A model generated the notes under the pieces. It was not told where the DNA came from and did no database searches. It saw only the letters and a list, made by a program, of their open reading frames with translations. From Sinorhizobium fredii USDA 257 (GTDB lineage Bacteria; Pseudomonadota; Alphaproteobacteria; Rhizobiales; Rhizobiaceae), in assembly GCF_000265205.3 (NCBI RefSeq), contig NT_187163.1, positions 62,001 through 126,000 of the forward strand: a stretch of 64,000 nucleotides of DNA. Reading direction: 5' to 3'. Made by a program: the position numbers and the translations under genes. This document shows, one piece after another, positions 1 through 8,939 of the stretch; position 1 is the first letter of the stretch; every line of letters begins with the position of its first letter.

Positions 1-3000
1 AGGCGGGGTCAGGCGTCTTGACCTGAACGGCGCTGAGCCGCCTGTCCCAGTGTTGAGCAAGTTCCTCGAAAGCGTGATCCGCGCGCCCCGGCTCCTGCCA
101 ACGACGCGCAAGTTCGACTGCATGGGCCTGATCGTCTCCCTGTCCGAGCACGAAAACGACCTCGGTCCCGTCGCCGGCGCCGATATCGAGATGGACCTGA
201 AACGCGGCGCAAGGGTCCGCGCCCGCCTCGACCCGCCCGCCGAGATCCCAGCGCTTGAGCCCCGTCGGGGCCCTGAGATTGCCCTCGCGGCCCAGAAAGT
301 CCCGGCGATCCGTGGTCAGGCTATGAGGGGGACGGGTCGAGGTCAGGAACGCCACGCGCTCGCAAAAATCGGGATTCCAAGGATTGCGCGCAAGCAGCGC
401 GTGGCAGGCGGGATTGTACTCGCACACGACGAAGGATCGTGCCTTGCCGCTGAGCGAACCGAGCAGCCACTCGGCATAATAGGTGGCGGTGATCCGCCGC
501 GTTCGAATGCCGGGATTGCGAAGCTTGAGCCGCACGATCTTGGCTGGATCATCCGGAGGCACGAAGACAAGAAGCTCCTGCTCCACTCCGCAATCCACGC
601 GCCGCCAGACCGTATAGCCCGCGCCATGGCGAATCTCACAGGCCGCCCCTTCTCCCGCCGGGCTTGGCGTCGGCGTCCAAATCTCGGCGGTCTCCTCATC
701 CCTGAGATAGAGCGCCTCACTTGGTGGATCCGCAACTGGATCATTGGTCCAGGGGGTCAGCCGATTTTCGCCGCTGTTGATTGCCCAGGTGAATCCGAGA
801 CCGGTCTCGCTGACGATTGTGCCGAAGCGCTCGTTTGCAAGCACATTGCACCATGGCGCCGGTGTCTTCTCACCCGGCTGGAGGTGAATAACGTATTCAC
901 GGCCGTCACCAGTAATGCCACCGAGACCGTTGTCAAAAACAAGATCGGCGGGATGGGGCAGGATTGCCGCTGTCTCGACCGGTTCGCGACGTCCAGTCGG
1001 TTCAAGGCGCGGCGGCCGCGGGCGCGACTCCGTCGCGGAAGCGATCTGCCGAGCGAGTGGGCCCTTCGAAGCATCGAGAATGGCCTGCGCACTGGCTTCG
1101 ACAAGGCGCCTTTCCTCGTCGTTCACCTCATCGGCGAGGATCAAATGGATTCCGCCGTTGCGGCCAAGAAGTTCAAGCGCGCTCATGTCCTGCAGGAGAG
1201 TGGTAAGTCGTTCCCTGAACGGCTCCAGATAGCCGGTCGCACCGCCGCGTAAGACTACAAGATCGACGTGAATTCCGCGCCTGCGCCAGAGCTGATGTCC
1301 TGCGACAAGCGTGTGCAGGAGATCCATCTCTTTGGGATCGCCCGCATGAACAAGCAGGACCGGATGATCGCCAGAGATGCCGAGAGCCCACAGCCGCGGC
1401 TGGCCGAGCTTGTTTGTGGCAAGCACTTCCGGAGCAGCACGTAGCGCGTGATGCCGATAGACGAGCAACGAAGCGAGCACCTGCAGGTCGGGCAGCCAAG
1501 CCCCATCGAGCCCGAGCTGCTGCGCCTCGCGCGCGGCTTCCGCCGCCGCATCGTTGAGCGCCCAGTCGACAGAGGCAAGCGTCGCATATCGCTGGGCCGT
1601 GGTGAGGAGCGTTTCCCGCGATCCGTCGGCCATAGTCAGGAAGGCGAACTGACGCCGCTCGTGCGGCTCCAGTGCGACCTGCACCTGAAGGGCCATCACC
1701 GGGTCAAGCGTCCAGCCTGCCGTCCTTGAAAGCCCCACTTTTACGGCATAAGGACGCCTGGCATCGCCCTGGCGCCCCAGGAAATGCCGGCGGTCGGTCT
1801 CGAAACCGGCGATTTCGACGCCGGCTTCGTCAAGAACGACCCAGTGGAGAAGCACCGGCGGATTTTCTTGCGGATGACGGCGACGGCGCGAGAAAAGCAG
1901 CCCGTTCAAGGCGGGCAGGTGCTCGCTCCCGACGAATAATTTGCTGAAACAGGGATGGCGCTCGTCCTCAAGGGGCGGGGCAAGCACCACCTCACCGTAG
2001 CTGGTAAAGCGAAGGCGCCTTGGCCGCTCGCCCTCATTGACCACGCGCATGCGCCGGATTTCCAGGTCATCGCCGGGAACGACGCCGACCTCCATACTGA
2101 TGCCGACGCCATGGTCATGGCGATGGAACTCTGCCATATGGGGATGGAACATGACGCGTGCATCATCTGGCGCCACGCCGGTCGGTTGCCGTCCGACGGA
2201 CCAGACAGACCCGTCCTCCTCATCGCGGACGTACATCCAGAGTCCGTGGTTGTCGCGGGTGGCATCGGGTAGCCAGCGCGTCAGTGCATGATCGTGCCAG
2301 CTCAAACGTCCGCCCCCAGCCTCGGTGATCCAGCTCGCCAATCGCCCATTTCCGAGCGCATGCATTTGCGGAAAGGCTTCTGCCGAACGCGGTTTCCAGG
2401 GTTGCGGGGCCGGTATGCTCGTCCGCCGCTTCGGTGATACCCGGCGCTTTTCGAGCGTGCGGACCGAAGGGGGCGTCTCCCAAGGTACCCGCTCGTGAAC
2501 GAGGAGCTCGACCGCCCGGACGCGCGGGTCGGCATGGAACCGACGGATGAGAGCCTCATCGCATAGCGCATTGTCGAGCGCCGCCAGCGTCATGCCCTGG
2601 TGGTGCGCCATATAGGCGCGGACTGGCGATAAGCAGACGCCTCTCGCAACGCGCTCGGGCGTGAAGTCGGCCGCTTCGAAGAGGCCGTAGCTTCCGGCGA
2701 GCCCGAGGCGCGCCAACGCGCGCAGGTTCCTGACGGCCGCTTTGGCCGCGATCGGCAGTGCGAGCGCTGTTGCATAGGGGGCGACGACGAGATCGCGCGA
2801 AAGTCCGCGCCGCAAGCCAAGCTCGGCTATCCCGAAACCGCTATAGCGGTAATTGTGATTTGCGTCCCGCGAGGCAAAGGCCGATTCCGACGTCCCCCAG
2901 GGAATTCCCCTTTGGTCGGCATAACGGCGCTGCGCATCGACCGCTGCGCGTTCGCTCTGGCCAATCAGCGTCTTGATACCGCTCCGAAGAAGAAGGCCCG

Positions 3001-6000
3001 GCATAAGATACTCGAACATCGACCCGCCCCAGGAGACCAGGGAGAGCCCTGATTTCGCCCGAACCGTTAGCCGTCCGAGATGGAACCAGTGCTCGAAGGC
3101 GACATCGCCCTTGGCAATCGCAAAGAAGCTCGCCAGGCGGGCCTCGCTGGCGAGCAGATCGTAGTGGGAGGGATCGATCCGATCGGTACTGACGTTGTAA
3201 CCGATGCGGAACAGCCGGGCCTCCACGTCGTACAGCGACCTGAAGTCCATCGCGAATGCCATTGCGCCGGACCTCTGCGAGACATCCAGCAATTCCCTGC
3301 GGAGCGCTGCCTGCGCCTGGGCACCCGCTTTCAGGGCCGCATCGACCTTGGCGAGCCATTGTGCTGCTGCCGCCGCCGACGGCATCGCTGCCTCCAGCAC
3401 CGCATGTGCGCTGGCGCAGCGGGTCTCGACATCCGATATCGAAACAGGGACCGCTATCAGTTCCGCAATATCATGTGCCAGGCCTTCGCAGCCCGGAGCA
3501 GGTGTTTCGATGAGGGGAATCCACGGAGCCAGCGTCTCGATATCCCGCTTCATGCTTGAAAGGTGGTGACGGGTGCGCCCGAGCCAGCTCTGGATATCAT
3601 GCAATGTCTCCGGTTGCGGCTCCGCTGGCTGCGCAACGATGCCCGCGATTGCGGCTTCGAGTTCGGGGAAAGTCCGTTCGCAAATCTCTGTCAACACGGA
3701 AGATGTCACCGAGACGTGGCTGCGGGCATGGTCGATGCGTTCCATCATCGCAGCCAGACAGGCTCGAAGCTCGTTGCTCGGCTTTTCCGGAAAACGTTCC
3801 GTCGCTTCTGCCAGCGCGCCGAGCGTGTCGGCAAGACCGTCCCATCGCCCGGGCCCTACTGCCGGAGCACAGGCCGCCTCTCGACACCCCTCCTTGAGCG
3901 CCAGCAGGGATACGGCGAGGTTGCCGCTGTCGACCGTCGAGACATAGCGCGGCTCAAGCGGCTTCAGGCGCTGCGTGTCGTACCAGTTGAGGAGGTGGCC
4001 ACGATAGCGTTCGAGCCGGTCGAGCGTGTCGAGGCCATTTCGGATACGCACCGCGAGATCCGTCGATCCCACATAGCCGAGGTCCCAGGCGGCGAGGGAG
4101 GAAAGGAACATCATGCCGATATTGGTGGGTGACGTGCGGTGAGCGATGGCATAAGGCTCCATCTGGACATTGTCCGGCGGCAGCCAGTTGTCGGCGGGAC
4201 CGACAAAGGTTTCGAAAAAGAGCCAGGTGCGCCGAGCCAACTGGCGCAGAAACGCGAGGTCGTCCCGACCAAGCTCCTCCGTGCGCCAATCACGAGGACG
4301 GCTGAGCCAGGCGGCGATCTCCGGCGCGGCGAACCACAGCAGCAGCAGGGGGGCCGCAGGCAGGAGGACCGATGGATTGAGCAAGGCGACGGCGGAAGCT
4401 GCAGCCGCGGATAAAGCCGAAGCGGGCCACATATATCGCCATGCTGCGGCACGAGGACTGCGGCTGTTGACGGCGTTTGCCAGTTGCGCAGCCGATGTCC
4501 ATTCGAGAAGATGCCTGCGCGACACGATCAATCGCCAGAACGTCCTTGCGACGGCATCTAGCGCCACGATCGCATCGTTCGCCAAAAAGACGACGGCAAG
4601 CAGCCAACGTCCCGCGGGATCGCTCAATTGATGGAACGCCCCCCGCACGGCCTCGCGATACCGGCTACGGCCAACGGCCGTCAGCAAATCGGTAAGAAAG
4701 TGGCATCCCGGGGTGGCCACAGCGAATGCCATCCACACCCACGGTTCGCCTGGCAGGCCCAACCAGCCGGCTGCTGAGAGCAGCAAGAGGGAGGGCGGAA
4801 CGAGGCTGCGCTGCAGATTGTCGAATACCTTCCAACGGTCAAGGAGGGTCAAGGGATTCTTGCGCCACTTGCCGCCGGCGCCGGGTACCCGTCTTGCAAG
4901 CCAGGGCAGCAGCTGCCAGTCACCGCGGACCCAGCGATGCCAACGGCGGGCATATTCGACATAGCTGATGGGAAAATCCTCATAGAGCACGATGTCGCTT
5001 GCGAGTGCTGCGCGCCCTTGAATGCCCTCGAAGAGATCATGGCTGAGAAGGGCGTTCTCGGGCACCCGTCCATCGAGGCTGCGATGGAAGGGAGCGACCT
5101 CGTAGATCCCCTTGCCTGTATACATGCCGGAACCGAAGAGATCCTGATACACGTCGGACACCGCCCGCGTGTAAATATCGATTGCGGTGTTGCCGGCATA
5201 GAGGCGTGCGAAGAGAGACCGGTTGCCGTTTTCAGGCGAGATCTCGACACGCGGCTGCAGGACCGTGTAGCCGGCTCGAACTCGGCCAGTCCGTTCATCG
5301 AAGCGGGCGCTGTTCAGCGGATGGGCAAGCGCCCCGACGAGACGGGATACGGAACCGGGCGGAAGGACCGTATCGGCATCGACGGTCACGACGAAACGAG
5401 TCCGGCCAAGCTCGGCTGCATTACCTTCGCGCAGGGAAAATCCGCCTGTGTCACCGTCGAGAATGAGGCGGTTGAGCGCTTCAAGCTTGCCGCGCTTGCG
5501 CTCCCACCCCATCCAGCGACCTTCCGAGGGGTTGAAGCGCCGCGGGCGATGCAAAAGATGGAAGGGACCGTCACGTGTCTGTCCGTACCGGCTGTTGAGC
5601 CTTTGAATGCCCGCCAACAGCACCTGTTCCGTCTCCTGGTCACCCGGCATATACCCGGCCGGGGCATCGGAAAGGTCGCTGAGAACCACGAAGCGCAACG
5701 ATCGATCACGGTTGGACAGCCAATGCCGTTCCAGCCGCTCCATCACATGCGGAACTTCGTCGGCGCCATGAAGGATGACGGGAACAACCACTGCCGTGGC
5801 GCAATCGGCCGGGATCGCCTTTTCAAAATCCAGCTTCGGCAGTCCCTGGGGACGGACGACCAGTGCAAGGATCCCGTGCACGGCGGCGACCCCAAGGACT
5901 GAAGCCGGCAACAGCGTGAGGGCGATGCCGAGGATCCATCCGCCTGACCCCGCCCCAACAACCGAGAGATACGTCGCTGGAACGAGCAGCGCGGTGGCTG

Positions 6001-6973
6001 TGGCCGCAATCAGTGCAGCGGCGTAAAGTACCCCGGCGTGGCGACGGAGCCAATGGCTGCAGACGGTTAACCGCGGACGACGCAGGCCAATCAGGGTCTC
6101 GAATTCACCGCGCCCTTCGCCAACCAGCCAGTAGCCGACGTGATCATGCGGAGAACCTTTCGCCTGGCGCGCCCGAAAGACGGCGCACTCCGCGATTTCC
6201 ATCTCTGGCCGGCCGGCGCATGCGGCGATTTCCTCAACCGCTTTGCGGTAGCGGTCGCGGGAATCGAAATCCATCAATTGGTAAGCTCTAGCCGGTTCAT
6301 CGCGCAGAATCGCCTCGACAGAACTGGCCCGGTCAAAAAAGTCCTTCCACTGTATGGACGAGATCACGCCGAGATTGGCCAGCGCTCGCGATATGCATTC
6401 GGTATCGTCGAAACGGTCAAGTAGCGCCACAAGCTGCGTCGGTGCGAATGGAGGCTTCAGATCCGGAAAGAGCCTCGCGCAGCGACAGGCGAGGATTTCC
6501 AGGCAGGCAAGCCGCAACATCGTCGGAAGCGCCCACAATTCCGCGATCGTCAGCGGGGTACCTTCCTGGTAAGACCGAATGAACCTGACCACCGTCGTCA
6601 GCGAAAGCTGGAGGTGCGATGCCTGGAGGAGGCCATAGCCGATCGCAAAGATACGCGGCACGCCTTCACTCCCAGAATCCTCCAGGCTCGGCAGCCGCTC
6701 GTAAAACCCTACCGGCAAGTCCGGTTCGATCTGCAGCACCGCGCGCTGAACCTGGTAGTCGTTGTCGAGCAGCCACTCGGCGGCCCTCACAGCCCCCGAC
6801 GGGGGGTCAGACGCGGCAGTCCGCGCCCGCTGGAGCCATCCCTCTATTCGATACAGCTCCGACCAAGGTGCAATCGGCCGAGGTTTCAGTCTGGATGTTG
6901 CGTGCCGCTTTTGCAATTGCCGCGCGGCTAACGTGAGAGTGTCCGATTCGGAGAACTCAACTTGTGCGCTCAT
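1..6973 (-). CDS. Cyclic beta-1,2-glucan synthase homologue (NdvB/ChvB-like), 3' end outside window
   Basis: One uninterrupted leftward frame of 2324 codons runs off the left edge, so it has no stop in the window. The protein resembles the inner-membrane NdvB/ChvB synthase, which builds cyclic beta-1,2-glucans from UDP-glucose. Hydrophobic segments near residues 330-390 precede a GT84/GT2-like domain with a DADT nucleotide-sugar motif near residue 532 and an RW pair near 680. A glucoamylase-like region with AYMAHHQGM follows, then the start of the GH94-type region. NdvB is about 2830 residues, so roughly 500 residues, including most of the phosphorylase domain, lie outside. The ATG overlaps the stop of the USP gene (ATGA), implying translational coupling. 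Whether it makes cyclic glucan is not shown; it may be a second, specialised copy besides a chromosomal ndvB. Confidence 0.9.
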   Translation of the reverse strand, partial: MSAQVEFSESDTLTLAARQLQKRHATSRLKPRPIAPWSELYRIEGWLQRARTAASDPPSGAVRAAEWLLDNDYQVQRAVLQIEPDLPVGFYERLPSLEDSGSEGVPRIFAIGYGLLQASHLQLSLTTVVRFIRSYQEGTPLTIAELWALPTMLRLACLEILACRCARLFPDLKPPFAPTQLVALLDRFDDTECISRALANLGVISSIQWKDFFDRASSVEAILRDEPARAYQLMDFDSRDRYRKAVEEIAACAGRPEMEIAECAVFRARQAKGSPHDHVGYWLVGEGRGEFETLIGLRRPRLTVCSHWLRRHAGVLYAAALIAATATALLVPATYLSVVGAGSGGWILGIALTLLPASVLGVAAVHGILALVVRPQGLPKLDFEKAIPADCATAVVVPVILHGADEVPHVMERLERHWLSNRDRSLRFVVLSDLSDAPAGYMPGDQETEQVLLAGIQRLNSRYGQTRDGPFHLLHRPRRFNPSEGRWMGWERKRGKLEALNRLILDGDTGGFSLREGNAAELGRTRFVVTVDADTVLPPGSVSRLVGALAHPLNSARFDERTGRVRAGYTVLQPRVEISPENGNRSLFARLYAGNTAIDIYTRAVSDVYQDLFGSGMYTGKGIYEVAPFHRSLDGRVPENALLSHDLFEGIQGRAALASDIVLYEDFPISYVEYARRWHRWVRGDWQLLPWLARRVPGAGGKWRKNPLTLLDRWKVFDNLQRSLVPPSLLLLSAAGWLGLPGEPWVWMAFAVATPGCHFLTDLLTAVGRSRYREAVRGAFHQLSDPAGRWLLAVVFLANDAIVALDAVARTFWRLIVSRRHLLEWTSAAQLANAVNSRSPRAAAWRYMWPASALSAAAASAVALLNPSVLLPAAPLLLLWFAAPEIAAWLSRPRDWRTEELGRDDLAFLRQLARRTWLFFETFVGPADNWLPPDNVQMEPYAIAHRTSPTNIGMMFLSSLAAWDLGYVGSTDLAVRIRNGLDTLDRLERYRGHLLNWYDTQRLKPLEPRYVSTVDSGNLAVSLLALKEGCREAACAPAVGPGRWDGLADTLGALAEATERFPEKPSNELRACLAAMMERIDHARSHVSVTSSVLTEICERTFPELEAAIAGIVAQPAEPQPETLHDIQSWLGRTRHHLSSMKRDIETLAPWIPLIETPAPGCEGLAHDIAELIAVPVSISDVETRCASAHAVLEAAMPSAAAAAQWLAKVDAALKAGAQAQAALRRELLDVSQRSGAMAFAMDFRSLYDVEARLFRIGYNVSTDRIDPSHYDLLASEARLASFFAIAKGDVAFEHWFHLGRLTVRAKSGLSLVSWGGSMFEYLMPGLLLRSGIKTLIGQSERAAVDAQRRYADQRGIPWGTSESAFASRDANHNYRYSGFGIAELGLRRGLSRDLVVAPYATALALPIAAKAAVRNLRALARLGLAGSYGLFEAADFTPERVARGVCLSPVRAYMAHHQGMTLAALDNALCDEALIRRFHADPRVRAVELLVHERVPWETPPSVRTLEKRRVSPKRRTSIPAPQPWKPRSAEAFPQMHALGNGRLASWITEAGGGRLSWHDHALTRWLPDATRDNHGLWMYVRDEEDGSVWSVGRQPTGVAPDDARVMFHPHMAEFHRHDHGVGISMEVGVVPGDDLEIRRMRVVNEGERPRRLRFTSYGEVVLAPPLEDERHPCFSKLFVGSEHLPALNGLLFSRRRRHPQENPPVLLHWVVLDEAGVEIAGFETDRRHFLGRQGDARRPYAVKVGLSRTAGWTLDPVMALQVQVALEPHERRQFAFLTMADGSRETLLTTAQRYATLASVDWALNDAAAEAAREAQQLGLDGAWLPDLQVLASLLVYRHHALRAAPEVLATNKLGQPRLWALGISGDHPVLLVHAGDPKEMDLLHTLVAGHQLWRRRGIHVDLVVLRGGATGYLEPFRERLTTLLQDMSALELLGRNGGIHLILADEVNDEERRLVEASAQAILDASKGPLARQIASATESRPRPPRLEPTGRREPVETAAILPHPADLVFDNGLGGITGDGREYVIHLQPGEKTPAPWCNVLANERFGTIVSETGLGFTWAINSGENRLTPWTNDPVADPPSEALYLRDEETAEIWTPTPSPAGEGAACEIRHGAGYTVWRRVDCGVEQELLVFVPPDDPAKIVRLKLRNPGIRTRRITATYYAEWLLGSLSGKARSFVVCEYNPACHALLARNPWNPDFCERVAFLTSTRPPHSLTTDRRDFLGREGNLRAPTGLKRWDLGGRVEAGADPCAAFQVHLDIGAGDGTEVVFVLGQGDDQAHAVELARRWQEPGRADHAFEELAQHWDRRLSAVQVKTPDPA

Positions 6974-8004
6974 AGCACCGCACGACCAGGAGGCCGCCCA
7001 TCTGATTTTTCTGTAGAAGCACTGCTACCGGCCCCCGAACCGCGCAGCACAATCAGCAGCGGCGTCGCCGTATGCGTCACCAGAAAGGATGCAATGCTGC
7101 CGCACGAGACATCAGCACGATCGCCGCGACCGTGCGCGGACATGATGACAAGATCCGCCGCCTCCTCGACGGCAAGGCGAGAAAGGCTGCCGCGAACGTC
7201 CCCATCGCGGAGAATCACATTGACGGCAAGGCCTTGTTCCGCAATGCGGGCGCGGATGCGCTCGAGATATTGACGTGCAACCCGCTCGTTTCGGCGGATC
7301 ACCGCATCCTTCAGCTTGATGTCCTCGACCTCGAGGGGACCAATCTCCGTCAGTTCGGGAACGGGAATGATGTGGGTCAGTAGCAGCTCGGCGTCTTGTT
7401 CCCTGGCAAGACGCGTTGCGAGGGCAAGAACGCTTTCCGCTCGAGATGAGCCGTCGAGTGGCACAAGCAGGCGCCGGTAATGCACGACATCCGCATCGGA
7501 AACCGAAGATGGGACAAGCAGAAGTGCGCCTGAACACGTCTCGACCAGTTTGCGGGCCGTCTCGCCCAATGCCCAGTCGGCCGCTCCGCTATCTCCATGT
7601 GTGCCCACCGCTATCAGACCTACCTTTTGGTTGCGTGCCCAAAGACAGATCTGTTCAGCCGGCTGTCCCTCGACGACGATCGTATCGATGTGGAAGGTTT
7701 CGTCGCCTCGTTCGCTTGCCAACCGCCTGATGTAGTCATGGGCCGAGCGGCGCCGAACGTCCCATTCAAATGGATCCAGGGGAACATCGGTCTTGGGCGC
7801 CACTTCCAGGACATGAAGCAGCGTGAGTGAGGCATGAAGGGCGTGTGCAATGGCTGCCGCATGCGGAATGACCTTGTGCGAAAGCCATGACGTATCCAAG
7901 CAGGCTACGACTCCGCCGTCGACAGGACTGGCCGGATGTTCCGACGCGCTGCGACGATGGTTTGCGTCACCGCCTGTTTCAGTGATAGATGCCGGCATGG
8001 TCAC
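6970..8004 (-). CDS. Tandem universal stress protein (two UspA domains)
   Basis: 344 residues with two UspA folds. The first ends with a nucleotide-binding-type GTHGDSGAADWALGE stretch and the second has SAHGRGDRADVSCGS before a hydrophobic TPLLIVL strand. USPs are cytosolic ATP-binding or signalling proteins that help survival under starvation and low oxygen; the exact ligand cannot be read from the sequence. Its TGA overlaps the ATG of the glucan synthase, so the two are probably cotranslated. I see no FixK box directly upstream, so transcription may come from further upstream through the two small genes at 8304-8802. It is the first of five USP genes in the window. Confidence 0.93.
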   Translation of the reverse strand: MTMPASITETGGDANHRRSASEHPASPVDGGVVACLDTSWLSHKVIPHAAAIAHALHASLTLLHVLEVAPKTDVPLDPFEWDVRRRSAHDYIRRLASERGDETFHIDTIVVEGQPAEQICLWARNQKVGLIAVGTHGDSGAADWALGETARKLVETCSGALLLVPSSVSDADVVHYRRLLVPLDGSSRAESVLALATRLAREQDAELLLTHIIPVPELTEIGPLEVEDIKLKDAVIRRNERVARQYLERIRARIAEQGLAVNVILRDGDVRGSLSRLAVEEAADLVIMSAHGRGDRADVSCGSIASFLVTHTATPLLIVLRGSGAGSSASTEKSDGRPPGRAVL

Positions 8005-8303
8005 CTCCCTTCTCCCGTGCGAGGCGCTAGGTTCGCGGCCACTGCGAGCCGCGAGTCCCGACTGCGAGGATCGGCAACGGATACTTGTCAGTCATTAGGG
8101 CCAGGATAGCCTGTCGCATTGCGCCTATTATCAATTCCTCATGATCACCCATGCCGCTCGTACAGCGTCCGAAAGTTCGGTTGAATCGCCACGACTGACC
8201 TCTTCCTCCATCACGCGGCTGCAATGCCCATTTGCGAAACACTGCGGATGCACCCTTTTGTTCCGGCGCGGGAGCTTATGAGCAACCGCGCTAGTTACGG
8301 CCC
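8005..8303. other. Intergenic region, no gene assigned
   Basis: About 300 bases between the USP start and the 67-residue gene. Overlapping leftward frames of 71 and 87 codons cross it, but their composition is Arg/Trp-rich and out-of-frame in character, with no good ribosome site. No TTGA-N6-TCAA site was found. Confidence 0.4.
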
Positions 8304-8507
8304 TCAGGGGGTCATGGCCTTCTTCCTGCTGCGGATGAGCTCCTGTACGGCTTCGATCTCGTCCATACGGCCCATTTCGTAGGCCTGCTGGCAAATCCGC
8401 CGCATCTCATCAGCGAGGACATAGGGGTCGGAAGAGAAGCTCTCCGGCAGCTTGATCAGGGTCTTCGTGCCGCCACCGATCTGTTCAATCCAAATTTCGT
8501 GTGCCAT
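8304..8507 (-). CDS. Small conserved-looking hypothetical protein (67 aa)
   Basis: A 67-residue acidic/basic-balanced protein with no membrane segment. It begins MAHEIWIEQIGG, has a Leu/Glu-rich helix near residues 40-60, and ends in a KKA tail. A GGAG ribosome site lies about 10 bases before the ATG. Composition is typical of a real cytosolic protein and unlike the shadow frames around it. It lies 25 bases downstream of the 89-residue gene in the same direction, suggesting a small operon that may feed the USP and glucan synthase genes. Function unknown. Confidence 0.6.
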   Translation of the reverse strand: MAHEIWIEQIGGGTKTLIKLPESFSSDPYVLADEMRRICQQAYEMGRMDEIEAVQELIRSRKKAMTP

Positions 8508-8532
8508 GGTCCGTCTCCGGCCAACATTCTGC

Positions 8533-8802
8533 TCAACTCAGCCTGGGTGACGCCTCAATCGCGTCGAGCAGCGTATTTCCGATCTTTCGCGAGACCTCGA
8601 AATCGGTGCGATTGGCAGCGATCGCGAAGCGCAAGAGAACCGCTTCGAGATAGTCGACATACAACACGGCCCTTTGCCTATTGGCGATGCGGCTCGTCGC
8701 CCGCAGCACGAGTTGCTTACCGCTGTAGAGATCAATCTGCGCATCAACTGCCAGGAGCGCACGAAGCTCAATAACAGCTGCGGTTGATGAAACATCGTAC
8801 AT
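8533..8802 (-). CDS. Small hypothetical protein (89 aa)
   Basis: An 89-residue protein with mixed alpha/beta character, rich in Ala, Leu and Ile, without a clear signal peptide or membrane helix. A second frame overlaps most of it, but this one has the more protein-like composition. The ribosome site (GGAT) is weak. It lies 137 bases after the decarboxylase and 25 bases before the 67-residue gene, all leftward, so it may be cotranscribed with the decarboxylase from the FixK box at 11222. Function unknown. Confidence 0.45.
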   Translation of the reverse strand: MYDVSSTAAVIELRALLAVDAQIDLYSGKQLVLRATSRIANRQRAVLYVDYLEAVLLRFAIAANRTDFEVSRKIGNTLLDAIEASPRLS

Positions 8803-8939
8803 GGTTACATCCGCGGTTTATTGGTCGACTCGTGAAACCACCTTTAGCTGCTGCGAAGGCGACTGCGATGGGCAGGCGGTGACATCTGCTGTGTTCTCCT
8901 TAAGACAATCCACAAGGTACCGCCTTTCGCCTGGTTCTC

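Noticed and set aside
50..1252. 400-codon rightward open frame
   Set aside because: Lies opposite the large glucan synthase frame; no ribosome site and no protein-like motifs. Shadow of the GC-rich gene.
4937..5902. 321-codon rightward open frame
   Set aside because: Antisense shadow of the glucan synthase glycosyltransferase domain, whose DADT motif is on the other strand.
8027..8394. Two short leftward frames (71 and 87 codons) upstream of the USP gene
   Set aside because: Overlap in different frames, unusual composition and no good ribosome site; kept as an unassigned region.
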